Assembly (NCBI RefSeq): GCF_003258295.1
Contig: NZ_QKYN01000173.1
Location: forward strand, 1-32,357
Direction: 5' to 3'
DNA length: 32,357 nt
Source: Streptacidiphilus pinicola
Lineage (GTDB): Bacteria > Actinomycetota > Actinomycetes > Streptomycetales > Streptomycetaceae
In this document: positions 22,614-29,875 of the stretch, in pieces
How the letters are laid out: every line of letters begins with the position of its first letter
Position numbering within the stretch: the stretch's first letter is position 1
Notes under the pieces: generated by a model
Seen by the model: the letters and a program-made list of their open reading frames with translations, nothing else
What the model was told of the DNA's origin: nothing
The model's database searches: none
Made by a program: the position numbers and the translations under genes

Positions 22614-24299
22614 GTGAACACCACCGAACCGCGCGGCAGCGCAACTCCCGCGCGGGCCGCGCGCTTCGGCGGCGACCTGGTCGTCGAGTCCCTGGCCGCA
22701 CTCGGCGCGGACAGCGTGATCGGCCTGCCGGGACAGCACGCCCTCGGCCTCTTCGACGCGCTGGGCCGCGGTCCACTGCGCTACCTGGGCCTGCGCGTCG
22801 AGAACAACGCCGGCTTCGCCGCCGACGGCTTCGCCCGCACGGCCGGGACCGTCGCGCCGCTGCTGCTGTCCACCGGGCCGGGGGCACTGACCTCGCTGGC
22901 GGCGCTGCAGGAGGCCGCCGCGGCGTCGGTGCCGGTGCTCGCGATCAGCAGCCAGATCCCCTCAGCCGGGCTTGGCGGGCGGCGCCGGGGCTACCTGCAC
23001 GAACTCGTCGACCAGCGGGCGAGCTTCCGGGACGTGGTGAAGTCGGTGCACACGCCGCGCACCGCGTCCCAGATCCCCTCCGCGATCGCGGCGGCCTGGG
23101 AGTCCGCGCTGACCGTGCCCTACGGTCCGGTGTGGGTGGAGATCCCCCAGGACGTGCTGCTCGCCCCGACCGACGTCCCTCCGGTACGGGAGCTGCGCGC
23201 CGAGCCGCGGCCGGTGCCGCCCCGGGCCGAGCTCGTCGCCGAGGCCGCGGCGCTGCTCGCGGCGGCCGAACGGCCCGTCATCCTGGCCGGCGGCGGCGTG
23301 GTCAGGGCCGGGGCGGCAGACCAGCTGCGGGAGTTGGCGGAGCTGCTGCGTGCCCCGGTGGCCTGCACCTTCGGCGGCAAGGGCGCCTTCCCGTGGGAGC
23401 ACCCGCTGTCGCTGCAGTCCTGGCTGGAGGACCGGCACACCACCGAGCTCCTCGAGGACGCGGACGTGCTGCTGGTCGTCGGCTCCGGGCTCGGCGAACT
23501 GTCCAGCAACTACCACACCTTCGCGCCGCGCGGCCGGATCGTGCAGATCGAGGCCGACGCGGGCAAGTTGGAGTCCAACCACCCCGCCTTCGGGATCCAC
23601 GCGGACGCCGCCCTCGCGCTGGCCGCCCTGTGCCGGGCGGTCCCGGAGCGGCCCGCCGACGGACGGGCCGAGGCCGCCTCCGTCGACCTGCTCAAGCGGG
23701 TGCGCGAGCGGCTGGACAGCCAGGGGCTGGAGAAGGAGCGGCAGGTGCTGGCGGCCGTCCGCGACGCGCTGCCGGACGATGCACCGGCCTACTTCGACAT
23801 GACGATCCTCGGCTACTGGGCCTGGTCGGCCTGGGACGCGCGGCGCCCCGGAGCGATGCAGTCCGCGCAGGGGGCCGGGGGCCTGGGCTACGCCTATCCG
23901 GCCGCACTCGGGGCGGCCTGGGCGCAGACCGCGCACCCGGCCGGGCCGGCGCCGCGTCCCGTGCTGGCGGTCTCCGGTGACGGCGGGGCCATGTACTCCC
24001 TGGCCGAGCTTGCGACCGCTCGCCAGCACGACCTTCCGGTCACCTGGCTGATCGTCGACGACGGCGGCTACGGCATCCTGCGCGCGTACATGGCCGACTC
24101 CTTCGGCGCGGCCACCGGCACCGAGCTGACCCGCCCGGACTTCGTCCGGCTGGCGGAGTCCTTCGGCGTCCCGGCGTGCTCGACCACCCCGGAACGGCTC
24201 CGCGACGACCTCGCCGCGGCGCTGGCCACGCCCGGGCCGTCCGTGGTGGTGCTGCCGACAGTGCTGCGGATGTTCGCGCCGACACACCTGGACGGCTGA
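22614..24299 (+). CDS. Thiamine-diphosphate-dependent enzyme, decarboxylase/acetolactate synthase type
   Basis: A 561-residue three-domain ThDP enzyme. Domain 1 has GLPGQHALGLFDAL and the cofactor-activating Glu E63 in RVENNAGFAADGFAR. The middle domain has ERPVILAGGGVVRAGA. Domain 3 has GDGGAMYS (455-462) and, where the metal-binding motif normally ends in NN or ND, DDGGYG with D482-D483. The start is a GTG with GAAGGG ten bases upstream. It is not likely to be true acetolactate synthase, since no small subunit is nearby and the context is a PucR-controlled uptake unit; a 2-oxo acid decarboxylase (for example of a guanidino acid) is my guess. Convergent with dprE2. Confidence 0.85.
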   Translation: MNTTEPRGSATPARAARFGGDLVVESLAALGADSVIGLPGQHALGLFDALGRGPLRYLGLRVENNAGFAADGFARTAGTVAPLLLSTGPGALTSLAALQEAAAASVPVLAISSQIPSAGLGGRRRGYLHELVDQRASFRDVVKSVHTPRTASQIPSAIAAAWESALTVPYGPVWVEIPQDVLLAPTDVPPVRELRAEPRPVPPRAELVAEAAALLAAAERPVILAGGGVVRAGAADQLRELAELLRAPVACTFGGKGAFPWEHPLSLQSWLEDRHTTELLEDADVLLVVGSGLGELSSNYHTFAPRGRIVQIEADAGKLESNHPAFGIHADAALALAALCRAVPERPADGRAEAASVDLLKRVRERLDSQGLEKERQVLAAVRDALPDDAPAYFDMTILGYWAWSAWDARRPGAMQSAQGAGGLGYAYPAALGAAWAQTAHPAGPAPRPVLAVSGDGGAMYSLAELATARQHDLPVTWLIVDDGGYGILRAYMADSFGAATGTELTRPDFVRLAESFGVPACSTTPERLRDDLAAALATPGPSVVVLPTVLRMFAPTHLDG

Positions 24300-24304
24300 C
24301 GGCT

Positions 24305-24318
24305 GCCCCCCGGGGGGC
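24305..24318. terminator. GC palindrome between convergent operons
   Basis: GCCCCCCGGGGGGC is a perfect 14-base palindrome in the 23 bases between the ThDP-enzyme stop and the dprE2 stop. A hairpin would need a small loop opened from the centre. Its place between two converging operons suggests a terminator. Confidence 0.4.
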
Positions 24319-24322
24319 GAGC

Positions 24323-25078
24323 TCAGCGCGGCAGGCGGCGCCAGAGCGGCCGCGGCAGCAGGCGCATGACGGCGGCGAGCACGGCGAGTCGGCGCGGCAC
24401 CCAGAGTGTGCGGGAGCCGGGCCCGCGGCCGAGGGCCGCCGCGACGGCGGCGGCCACCTGGGTCGGTGTGGAGGAGAGCGGCGCCGGGGCCATGCCCTCG
24501 GTCATCCGACCGGTGACGAAGCCCGGGCGGACCAACAGGACGGAGACGCCGGTGCCGTGCAGCCGGTCGGCCAGGCCGCGGGCGAAGGCGTCGAGCCCCG
24601 CCTTGGCCGCCCCGTAGACGAAGTTGGCCCGGCGCGGGCGGACCGCGGCGATCGAGGAGAGCACGACGATCGTGCCGCGGCGCTGCTCGCGCATTCGCGC
24701 GGCGAGCGCGAGCAGGAGGGTGACGTGGGCGGTGAGATTGATCTGCACCAGCTCGCCCGCGCGCTCCGGCTGCGCGTCCAGGACGTCCTGCGCGACGAGG
24801 ACACCGGCGGCGCAGATCGCCACGTCCAGCGGGCCGTCGGCCAAGGCGCGCGCCGTCAGCGTCGTGTGCGTGGCGGGGTCCAGGGCGTCGAAGGGGGCGG
24901 TCGTCACCCGGCAGCGCAGGTCCGCGCCGGCCGCGGCGAGGCGCCGCGGGTCGCGTCCGGCGAGGATCGCCTCGTCGTCGGGGCCGAGGTCGAGCGCGTG
25001 CAGCAGCGCGATCCCGATCTCGCTGGTGCCGCCGACGAGCAGCACCCGTCGCGGGGGCTTGCTCTGCGGCCCGCTCAT
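24323..25078 (-). CDS. dprE2: DprE2-type decaprenylphospho-2-keto-pentose reductase (SDR)
   Basis: A 251-residue short-chain dehydrogenase that would reduce decaprenylphosphoryl-2-keto-erythro-pentofuranose to decaprenylphosphoryl-arabinose, with NAD(P)H. Evidence: the DprE2-type nucleotide motif LLVGGTSEIGIALLHAL (13-29), ICAAGV, and the catalytic set S141 in VLSSIAAV and Y155-x3-K159 (VYGAAKAGLD). The C-terminus has VRPGFVTGRMTEGMAPAPLS and a hydrophobic basic end (LLPRPLWRRLPR), as in membrane-associated DprE2. The ATG overlaps the dprE1 stop (ATGA), so the pair is coupled. Last gene of a four-gene operon. Confidence 0.88.
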   Translation of the reverse strand: MSGPQSKPPRRVLLVGGTSEIGIALLHALDLGPDDEAILAGRDPRRLAAAGADLRCRVTTAPFDALDPATHTTLTARALADGPLDVAICAAGVLVAQDVLDAQPERAGELVQINLTAHVTLLLALAARMREQRRGTIVVLSSIAAVRPRRANFVYGAAKAGLDAFARGLADRLHGTGVSVLLVRPGFVTGRMTEGMAPAPLSSTPTQVAAAVAAALGRGPGSRTLWVPRRLAVLAAVMRLLPRPLWRRLPR

Positions 25079-26415
25079 TCGCACAGCCCGAGGCGGCGGC
25101 CGAGGTCGGAGCGGAAGACGCCGTGCGGGTCGAGCCGGGCGCGGGCCTCGTGCCAGGCGTCCAGCGGACCGTACATCTCGGTGAAGCGGGCGCGGTCCAT
25201 CCGGGCGTCCTTGGCGAGGTAGAGGCGGCCGCCGGACTTGGCGACCAGGCGGTCGAGGGCGTCGAGCAGCTCGCCGATCCCGGCGCGGGCGGCGGGCAGG
25301 TCGACGGCCAGCGACCAGCCTGCCACGGGGAAGGAGAGCGGATGGCCGTCGGCGGGGCCGAAGCGCTTCAAGGTCCCCAGAAAAGGTGAGGCCTGATGCC
25401 GGTGCAGGGTCTCCAGCGCGCACACGACGAGGTCGCGCTCGGCGTCCGGGACGACGAACTGGTACTGCCAGATGCCGGCGGGGCCGAGTGCGCGGTTCCA
25501 GCCGGCGAGCGCGTCGAGGCGGTGGAAGAACGTGCCGAGGGTGGCCACGCTCTGCCGCAGACGCGGAGCCCGGTGGTACCAGAGGCCGTTGAAGGCGGCG
25601 GCGGTGCGCGGGGTGACCGGGCAGAAGGGCAGCGCGGGCACGGGCAGCGCCAAGCCCGGCCGGTAGCGCGGGCCGTCGGGCTCGCGCCGCGGGTCGGGCT
25701 CGGCGTGGTGGTCGGCGAGGTCGACGACGCCGCGCCCGAGCGAGCGGCCATGGGCCGTGCCGTCGATCCAGGCGACCGCGTACCGGGAGCGGGCGGTGTC
25801 GAGCGTGTCCATCAGCGCGTCCAGATCGGCGGCGCGGCGCGTGGTGACGTCGAGGAGCGCGCTGCGGATCGGCAGCAGCCGGAGCGTCACCGAGACGATG
25901 ACGCCGGTCAGGCCCATCCCGCCGACCGTGGCGCCGAAGGCGTGCGGGGTCTCCTCCGGGGTGAGCCGGCGCAGCGTGCCGGTGCCGTCGACGAGGTCGA
26001 TCTGGTCGAGCCAGGCGGCGATCGTGCCGTCCCGGTGCTGGTTCTTGCCGTGCACGTCCGCGGCGACGGCGCCGCCGACGGTGAGGTGGGCCGTGCCGGG
26101 CAGGACCGGCGGCAGCCAGCCGTGCGGCACGGTCCGGGCGAGCAGCTCGGTGAACTCCACGGACGCGGAGACCCGCACGCGTCCCCGGTGCGGGTCGAGC
26201 AGCAGCCACGGTTCGACGGCCTGGGTCAGCACCAGCCCGCCGGAGTTGAGCGCGGCGTCGCCGTAGCTGCGGCCCGCTCCGCGTGCGACAAGGCCGCGCT
26301 CCGGGCGGCTCGCGATCAGCCCGCGCAGCGCGGGCAGGCTCAGCGGCCCGACCGGCTCGGCGCGGCTGCGCGGGGTCCGCCCCCAGCCGCTGAGCAGGAC
26401 CTCGGGCTCCGCCAT
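25075..26415 (-). CDS. dprE1: DprE1-type decaprenylphosphoryl-ribose 2-oxidase (FAD)
   Basis: A 446-residue VAO-type flavoenzyme that oxidises decaprenylphosphoryl-ribose at C2. FAD-binding signs: ARGAGRSYGDAALNSGG (44-60) and VGGAVAADVHGKNQHRDG (113-130). KRFGPADGHPLSFPVAGW and then SLAVDLP align by eye with the Mycobacterium tuberculosis segment that ends in the benzothiazinone-binding Cys387; here that residue is A370. The catalytic-site Lys in LYLAKDAR (K402) is kept. The family end RSDLGRRLGL is present. The ATG follows a ribosome-like GGAAGGAC. It follows the UbiA gene by 29 bases and overlaps dprE2 by four. Confidence 0.9.
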   Translation of the reverse strand: MAEPEVLLSGWGRTPRSRAEPVGPLSLPALRGLIASRPERGLVARGAGRSYGDAALNSGGLVLTQAVEPWLLLDPHRGRVRVSASVEFTELLARTVPHGWLPPVLPGTAHLTVGGAVAADVHGKNQHRDGTIAAWLDQIDLVDGTGTLRRLTPEETPHAFGATVGGMGLTGVIVSVTLRLLPIRSALLDVTTRRAADLDALMDTLDTARSRYAVAWIDGTAHGRSLGRGVVDLADHHAEPDPRREPDGPRYRPGLALPVPALPFCPVTPRTAAAFNGLWYHRAPRLRQSVATLGTFFHRLDALAGWNRALGPAGIWQYQFVVPDAERDLVVCALETLHRHQASPFLGTLKRFGPADGHPLSFPVAGWSLAVDLPAARAGIGELLDALDRLVAKSGGRLYLAKDARMDRARFTEMYGPLDAWHEARARLDPHGVFRSDLGRRLGLCE

Positions 26416-26444
26416 GACCGTCCTTCCACGACCGTCCTTCGGGT

Positions 26445-27443
26445 TCAGAGCATGGGCGCCAGGAAGGCCGCCAGCCACAGCAGTTCGGCGGCCACCAGGC
26501 GGCGGTCGGTGAGCAGCAGGTCCTCGACGCGGGTGACCGGGTCGCGGGAGACGAGGCGGTCGAAGCGCAGCAGCGCGTAGAGCAGCGGGAGGGTGCTGAG
26601 CAGGTGCCAGCCGCTTCCGGTGCCCAACGCCCAGGCCAGGTAGGCGAGGACGGTGGCGGCCAGCAGCAGCGTGCGCAGCAGGCGCAGGCGTCGGGGGCCG
26701 TAGTGGGCGAGCGCGGGCCGGTGTTGGGCGGCGGCGCTGCCGAGCAGCTCGGCCTCGGCCGCGCGCTTGGCTGCGGCCACGAGCAGCGCCCCCAGGCTGC
26801 AGACCAGCAGGAACCACCCGGACGGCGGGATCCTGGCGGCGACCGCGCCGCCGACCGCCCGCAGCACGAACGCCGAGGCCAGCGCCGCGAGTTCGACACC
26901 GGGCAGGTGCTTGAGCGCGAGCGAGTAGCAGACGCTGAGCAGCAGGTAGCCCGCAAGCACCGCGCTGAACCCCCAGCCGGGCACGGCCGCGGCCGCCGCG
27001 AGCGCGCCGAGCGCGAAGACGACGGCGAGGACCCGCCCCTGCGTGCCCGTCAGCTCCCCGGAGGCGAGCGGCCGCCGCCGCTTCGCGGGGTGGCGCCGGT
27101 CCCGCTCCAGGTCGGCGAGATCGTTGACGCAGTACCCGGACGCGGCGGCGAGCGTGAACGCGCCCACCGCGAGCGCGAGATCGACGGGCCCGCGCCCGTC
27201 CCGCCCGGTCGACCCGGCGGCGAGCGGGGCGGCGAGCACGAGCAGGTTCTTCGGCCACTGCCGCGGCCGCGTCGTCCGCAGCACCGCTCGCGCGGTGACC
27301 CACCCATGCGCCCGCGGGTGGCCGGCCCGTCCTGCCCGCGCAACCTGCTGCGCGGCCCCCGGCCGGGCCGGTTCCACCCGCCCTCCGGCCGGCGGTACGC
27401 CTGCCGGGCCGAAGCCCGCCGTCCCCGGCCGGAGGCCGGTCAT
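26445..27443 (-). CDS. UbiA-family prenyltransferase, decaprenyl-phosphate phosphoribosyltransferase type
   Basis: A 332-residue polytopic membrane protein. The Asp motif NDLADLERD (107-115) is the UbiA NDxxDxxxD, preceded by RPRQWPKNLL and followed by KRRRPLASG, typical of the enzyme that joins phosphoribosyl diphosphate to decaprenyl phosphate (Rv3806c-like). YSLALKHLPGVEL (173-185) matches the second conserved region, with Glu184 where Asp is usual as far as I recall. About eight hydrophobic segments follow residue 85. The ATG overlaps the stop of the upstream gene (ATGA), which favours this start although it adds a Pro/Gly-rich stretch of about 48 residues; a GTG at 27377 behind GGAGGG is the alternative. 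Makes the substrate for DprE1. Confidence 0.87.
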   Translation of the reverse strand: MTGLRPGTAGFGPAGVPPAGGRVEPARPGAAQQVARAGRAGHPRAHGWVTARAVLRTTRPRQWPKNLLVLAAPLAAGSTGRDGRGPVDLALAVGAFTLAAASGYCVNDLADLERDRRHPAKRRRPLASGELTGTQGRVLAVVFALGALAAAAAVPGWGFSAVLAGYLLLSVCYSLALKHLPGVELAALASAFVLRAVGGAVAARIPPSGWFLLVCSLGALLVAAAKRAAEAELLGSAAAQHRPALAHYGPRRLRLLRTLLLAATVLAYLAWALGTGSGWHLLSTLPLLYALLRFDRLVSRDPVTRVEDLLLTDRRLVAAELLWLAAFLAPML

Positions 27444-28660
27444 CGGGCGAAGACCGCGACGAAGTCGCGGCTGGTCGTGGAGTAGTAGCGGTCGGCCGGG
27501 CGCTGCTGGCCGTCCAGCAGCTTGACCGGCGCCGGGTCCGCGCCGCCGGCCGGCGGGCGGTAGTACATGAAGGACATCCACGCGGGGTTGATGTCGAGCT
27601 GCATCGCCTCCACGCAGCCCGCCCGCTGCAGCAGATCGGCCAGCGTTCGCACCGACAGCGCGGGACCGTACACGAAGACGACCCGGCCGTCGGCCGTGAC
27701 GCCGACACCCGAGCGCCACACGTAGTATGCGCCGCCGATGGTCAGGCCCCAGCCGGACTCGATGTTGGTGTCGACGGCGGCGGGCACCACGCCGTGGTCG
27801 ACGACCAGCTTCAGGTTCTGCCGCACGCCGACCACGGCGGGGCTCATCGACACGTCGCGTCCCCACACCCCGACGGCGACGTGGCCGTCACGGTAGAAGA
27901 CGAGCGACGCCGCGCCCTGCCGCAGCGTTCCCCGGCTGACGCCGTCGAGGTAGAAGCCGCCGCCCGCCTCGTTCACCTTGAAGCCGCCGTTGAAGGTGGC
28001 GACCAGGCCGGACCGCCCGCCGGCCGGGACGTCGTACGGGACACCCCAGTCGGCGGTGCCGGGATCGCTCCACCCGGGGTGGAGCTGGAAGCGGAGCAGG
28101 CGCGGATCCATGGAGGCGACGGCCGCGACGTACGAGGTGTGCTGGGCGTCCGGGCGCAGGTAGGCGCCGAGCAGGGCGGGTTGCCCGGCCACGGTGCGCA
28201 GCACCTGCCAGGTCCCCTCGCCGGGCAGCGGCGGCCCGGCGGGCGAAACCAGCCGGGGCGGGAGCTGGGCCGCCGGCGCGGCGTGGTGCGCGGCGGCTGG
28301 CGGCGCGGCGGGGCGCAGCGCGATGGACGGTTTCCCACCGACCTTGGGCGGGTTGAGGTCGTACTGGAGGGTCTCGACGAGCGTGACCACGGGCGCGAGA
28401 TGGTTGTTGCGTCCCCAGTCCGCGACCCGTGCGGCGACGCTGTCGTCACCGGGCGCGGTGAGCGCCTGGCCGAGCGACCAGCTGACCCAGATCAACAGCG
28501 CGGCGAACAGCCCGAGCAGCACCCGCGCCCAGGGGCGGAAGGGCAGCGTCCAGAGCCTCCTGCCCACGCGCGCGGCCCGCCCCGACATCCGCCCTGTGCC
28601 CGGTGTCCGGCCCCCGGGGGCGTCCTCGTCCGGCCCCCGGCGCCGCAGCAGTTCGGACAT
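27440..28660 (-). CDS. Phosphodiester glycosidase (NAGPA-like) membrane-anchored protein
   Basis: A 406-residue protein: basic cytoplasmic N-terminus, one membrane helix (about 46-63, ARVLLGLFAALLIWVSWS), a Pro/Ala-rich linker (110-140) and an outer phosphodiester glycosidase domain. Domain marks are LVATFNGGFKVNEAGGGFYL, GVWGRDVSMSPAVVGVRQNL, ESGWGLTIGG and EAMQLDINPAWMSFMYY with the conserved Asp/Asn pair. Relatives cleave sugar-phosphodiester bonds such as GlcNAc-1-phosphate caps. It is the first gene of the operon and overlaps the UbiA gene by four bases, which ties it to the arabinose-lipid pathway. Natural substrate unknown; wall glycan or teichoic-acid-like polymer is a guess. Confidence 0.85.
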   Translation of the reverse strand: MSELLRRRGPDEDAPGGRTPGTGRMSGRAARVGRRLWTLPFRPWARVLLGLFAALLIWVSWSLGQALTAPGDDSVAARVADWGRNNHLAPVVTLVETLQYDLNPPKVGGKPSIALRPAAPPAAAHHAAPAAQLPPRLVSPAGPPLPGEGTWQVLRTVAGQPALLGAYLRPDAQHTSYVAAVASMDPRLLRFQLHPGWSDPGTADWGVPYDVPAGGRSGLVATFNGGFKVNEAGGGFYLDGVSRGTLRQGAASLVFYRDGHVAVGVWGRDVSMSPAVVGVRQNLKLVVDHGVVPAAVDTNIESGWGLTIGGAYYVWRSGVGVTADGRVVFVYGPALSVRTLADLLQRAGCVEAMQLDINPAWMSFMYYRPPAGGADPAPVKLLDGQQRPADRYYSTTSRDFVAVFAR

Positions 28661-28754
28661 CCCAGGCCACTTCCTTCGGCCGCGCCCTCCATCCTCCCAC
28701 GCGAGCCCGGCCCCGGCTCCGCGCGCGACCGGCCGCCGCTGACCCGCTCGATAT

Positions 28755-28784
28755 TTGACCGATCATTCTTCTTTCGCCTAGGTT
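28755..28784 (+). promoter_or_regulatory. Promoter and operator-like site of the TetR gene
   Basis: TTGACC (28755-28760), an 18-base gap and TAGGTT (28779-28784), then seven bases to the ATG: the best sigma-70-type promoter in the window, and leaderless. The near-palindrome TGACCGATCA (28756-28765, four of five base pairs across its centre) overlaps the -35, as for an autorepressor. GACCGATC recurs before the SDR remnant. Confidence 0.65.
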
Positions 28785-28791
28785 CTCGACC

Positions 28792-29373
28792 ATGGCGAGG
28801 ACGAAGGACTTCGACCCGGACGCGGTGCTGGACCGGGCGGTCGAGCTGTTCTGGCGGCACGGCTACGAGGCCACGTCGATGGCGGACCTGGTCGCCCACC
28901 TGGGCGTCGCGCGGGCCAGCATCTACGCGACCTTCGGCGGCAAGCAGGAGTTTTTCGCCAAGGCGCTGCAGCGATATCTCGACACCACCGACCCGCACGT
29001 GATGACGGCCCTGTCGCAGCCCGGCCCGGTGCTGCCGGCAGTCAGGGCCTTGATCGACACCTACGTCGGCGCAGACGCCGACAACGACCGGCCCCGCGGC
29101 TGCATGGTCGTCAACAGCGCCGTCGAGCTGGCCGACCGCGACGCGGGCGTGGCGCGGCTGGTCGAGGCCAGCTGGGCGCACCTGGAGACCACGCTCACCT
29201 CGGCGCTGCTGCGCGCCCGGACACAGGGCGAACTGCGCCCGGACGCCGAGCCGCGAGCCCTGGCCCGTTTCCTGCTGGTCTTCCTGCAGGGCGTGCGCGT
29301 CCTCGAACGCACCCCTGACGCCGCAGCCCGCCTGCGGGACGCGGCCCGCGTGGCAGCGTCGGCCCTCGCCTGA
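28792..29373 (+). CDS. TetR/AcrR family transcriptional regulator
   Basis: A 193-residue repressor. The N-terminal helix-turn-helix is VLDRAVELFWRHGYEATSMA, DLVAHLGVARASIYATFGGK, then QEFFAKALQRYL. The C-terminal ligand domain includes RPRGCMVVNSAVELADRDAG, typical of TetR proteins that control adjacent oxidoreductases. The start is fixed by the promoter six to seven bases upstream. The next gene is a shortened SDR, which was probably its target; a shared GACCGATC supports that. Divergent from the DprE operon. Confidence 0.92.
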   Translation: MARTKDFDPDAVLDRAVELFWRHGYEATSMADLVAHLGVARASIYATFGGKQEFFAKALQRYLDTTDPHVMTALSQPGPVLPAVRALIDTYVGADADNDRPRGCMVVNSAVELADRDAGVARLVEASWAHLETTLTSALLRARTQGELRPDAEPRALARFLLVFLQGVRVLERTPDAAARLRDAARVAASALA

Positions 29374-29401
29374 TCCGAGGCGCTCGGGCCGCTCCTTTCA
29401 A

Positions 29402-29410
29402 GACCGATCG
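29402..29410 (+). promoter_or_regulatory. Second GACCGATC site, before the SDR remnant
   Basis: GACCGATCG repeats the core of the TetR promoter palindrome (28757-28764) and contains the palindrome CGATCG. Lies 19 bases before the SDR start. Confidence 0.35.
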
Positions 29411-29428
29411 ATCCAGATGGGGGAATCC

Positions 29429-29743
29429 ATGAACGCTCGATTCGACGGAAGGGTCGTACTGATCACCGGCGGCGCCGGAGCCCTCGCGGGGGCCACCGCC
29501 CAGGCCTTCGCCGAGCGAGGCGCAACCGTCGTGCTGGCGGCACGCGATCCGGACCACGCCGCCGAGGCCGCCGCCCGGATCCGGCCGGGCGGCGGCAAGG
29601 TCGACTGGATCGCCGCCGACGTCATCGCCGGCCGCGTCAGCGACCCGGCCGAGGTCGCGGCGACCGTGCTCTGGCTGGCCTCGGACGAGTCGAGCTTCGT
29701 CGTCGGCCACGACCTCGTCGTCGACGACGGCGCGACCGCCTGA
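29429..29743 (+). pseudogene. Internally deleted short-chain dehydrogenase
   Basis: 104 codons that join the two ends of an SDR. The N-terminal part is RFDGRVVLITGGAGALAG then ATAQAFAERGATVVLAARD, the nucleotide-binding strand-helix-strand; the C-terminal part, from GRVSDPAEVAATVLWLASDE to VGHDLVVDDGATA, is the normal SDR end. Missing in between are the NAG motif, the catalytic Ser and the YxxxK, about 140 residues, yet the frame is intact. The glycine motif is also changed: TGGAGALAG instead of TGxxxGxG. It cannot be a working SDR. The ATG follows GGGGGA; another ATG lies 12 bases upstream. Possibly a recent in-frame deletion, or an assembly error. Confidence 0.75.
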
Positions 29744-29756
29744 CCCGCCGACCTGA

Positions 29757-29774
29757 CGCGTCGGACCCGACGCG
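29757..29774 (+). terminator. Hairpin after the SDR remnant
   Basis: CGCGTCGG-AC-CCGACGCG: 8-base arms; as RNA a 7-bp stem with a 4-base loop. It begins 14 bases after the SDR stop and is followed by GAGAAAT without a U-tract. Likely terminator of the TetR-SDR unit. Confidence 0.5.
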
Positions 29775-29845
29775 AGAAATCCCCGCTGCACAGGGCTTGG
29801 CTGTTGAACCACAACTGCCTACCGTCGAGTAGCCATTGACGACTT

Positions 29846-29861
29846 TGAGGTGAGCACCTCA
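29846..29861. promoter_or_regulatory. Operator-like palindrome upstream of the secreted propeller gene
   Basis: TGAGGTG-AG-CACCTCA has perfect 7-base arms and a 2-base centre, and ends four bases before the GGGAGG ribosome site. TTGACG (29836-29841) lies just upstream and TTGAAC at 29804-29809. It looks like a repressor site or a leader hairpin. Confidence 0.45.
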
Positions 29862-29875
29862 GCGGGGAGGCAGTC

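Noticed and set aside
29716-29729. 14-base palindrome CGTCGTCGACGACG
   Set aside because: It arises from codons for Val-Val-Asp-Asp in a GC-rich gene end and has no regulatory position.
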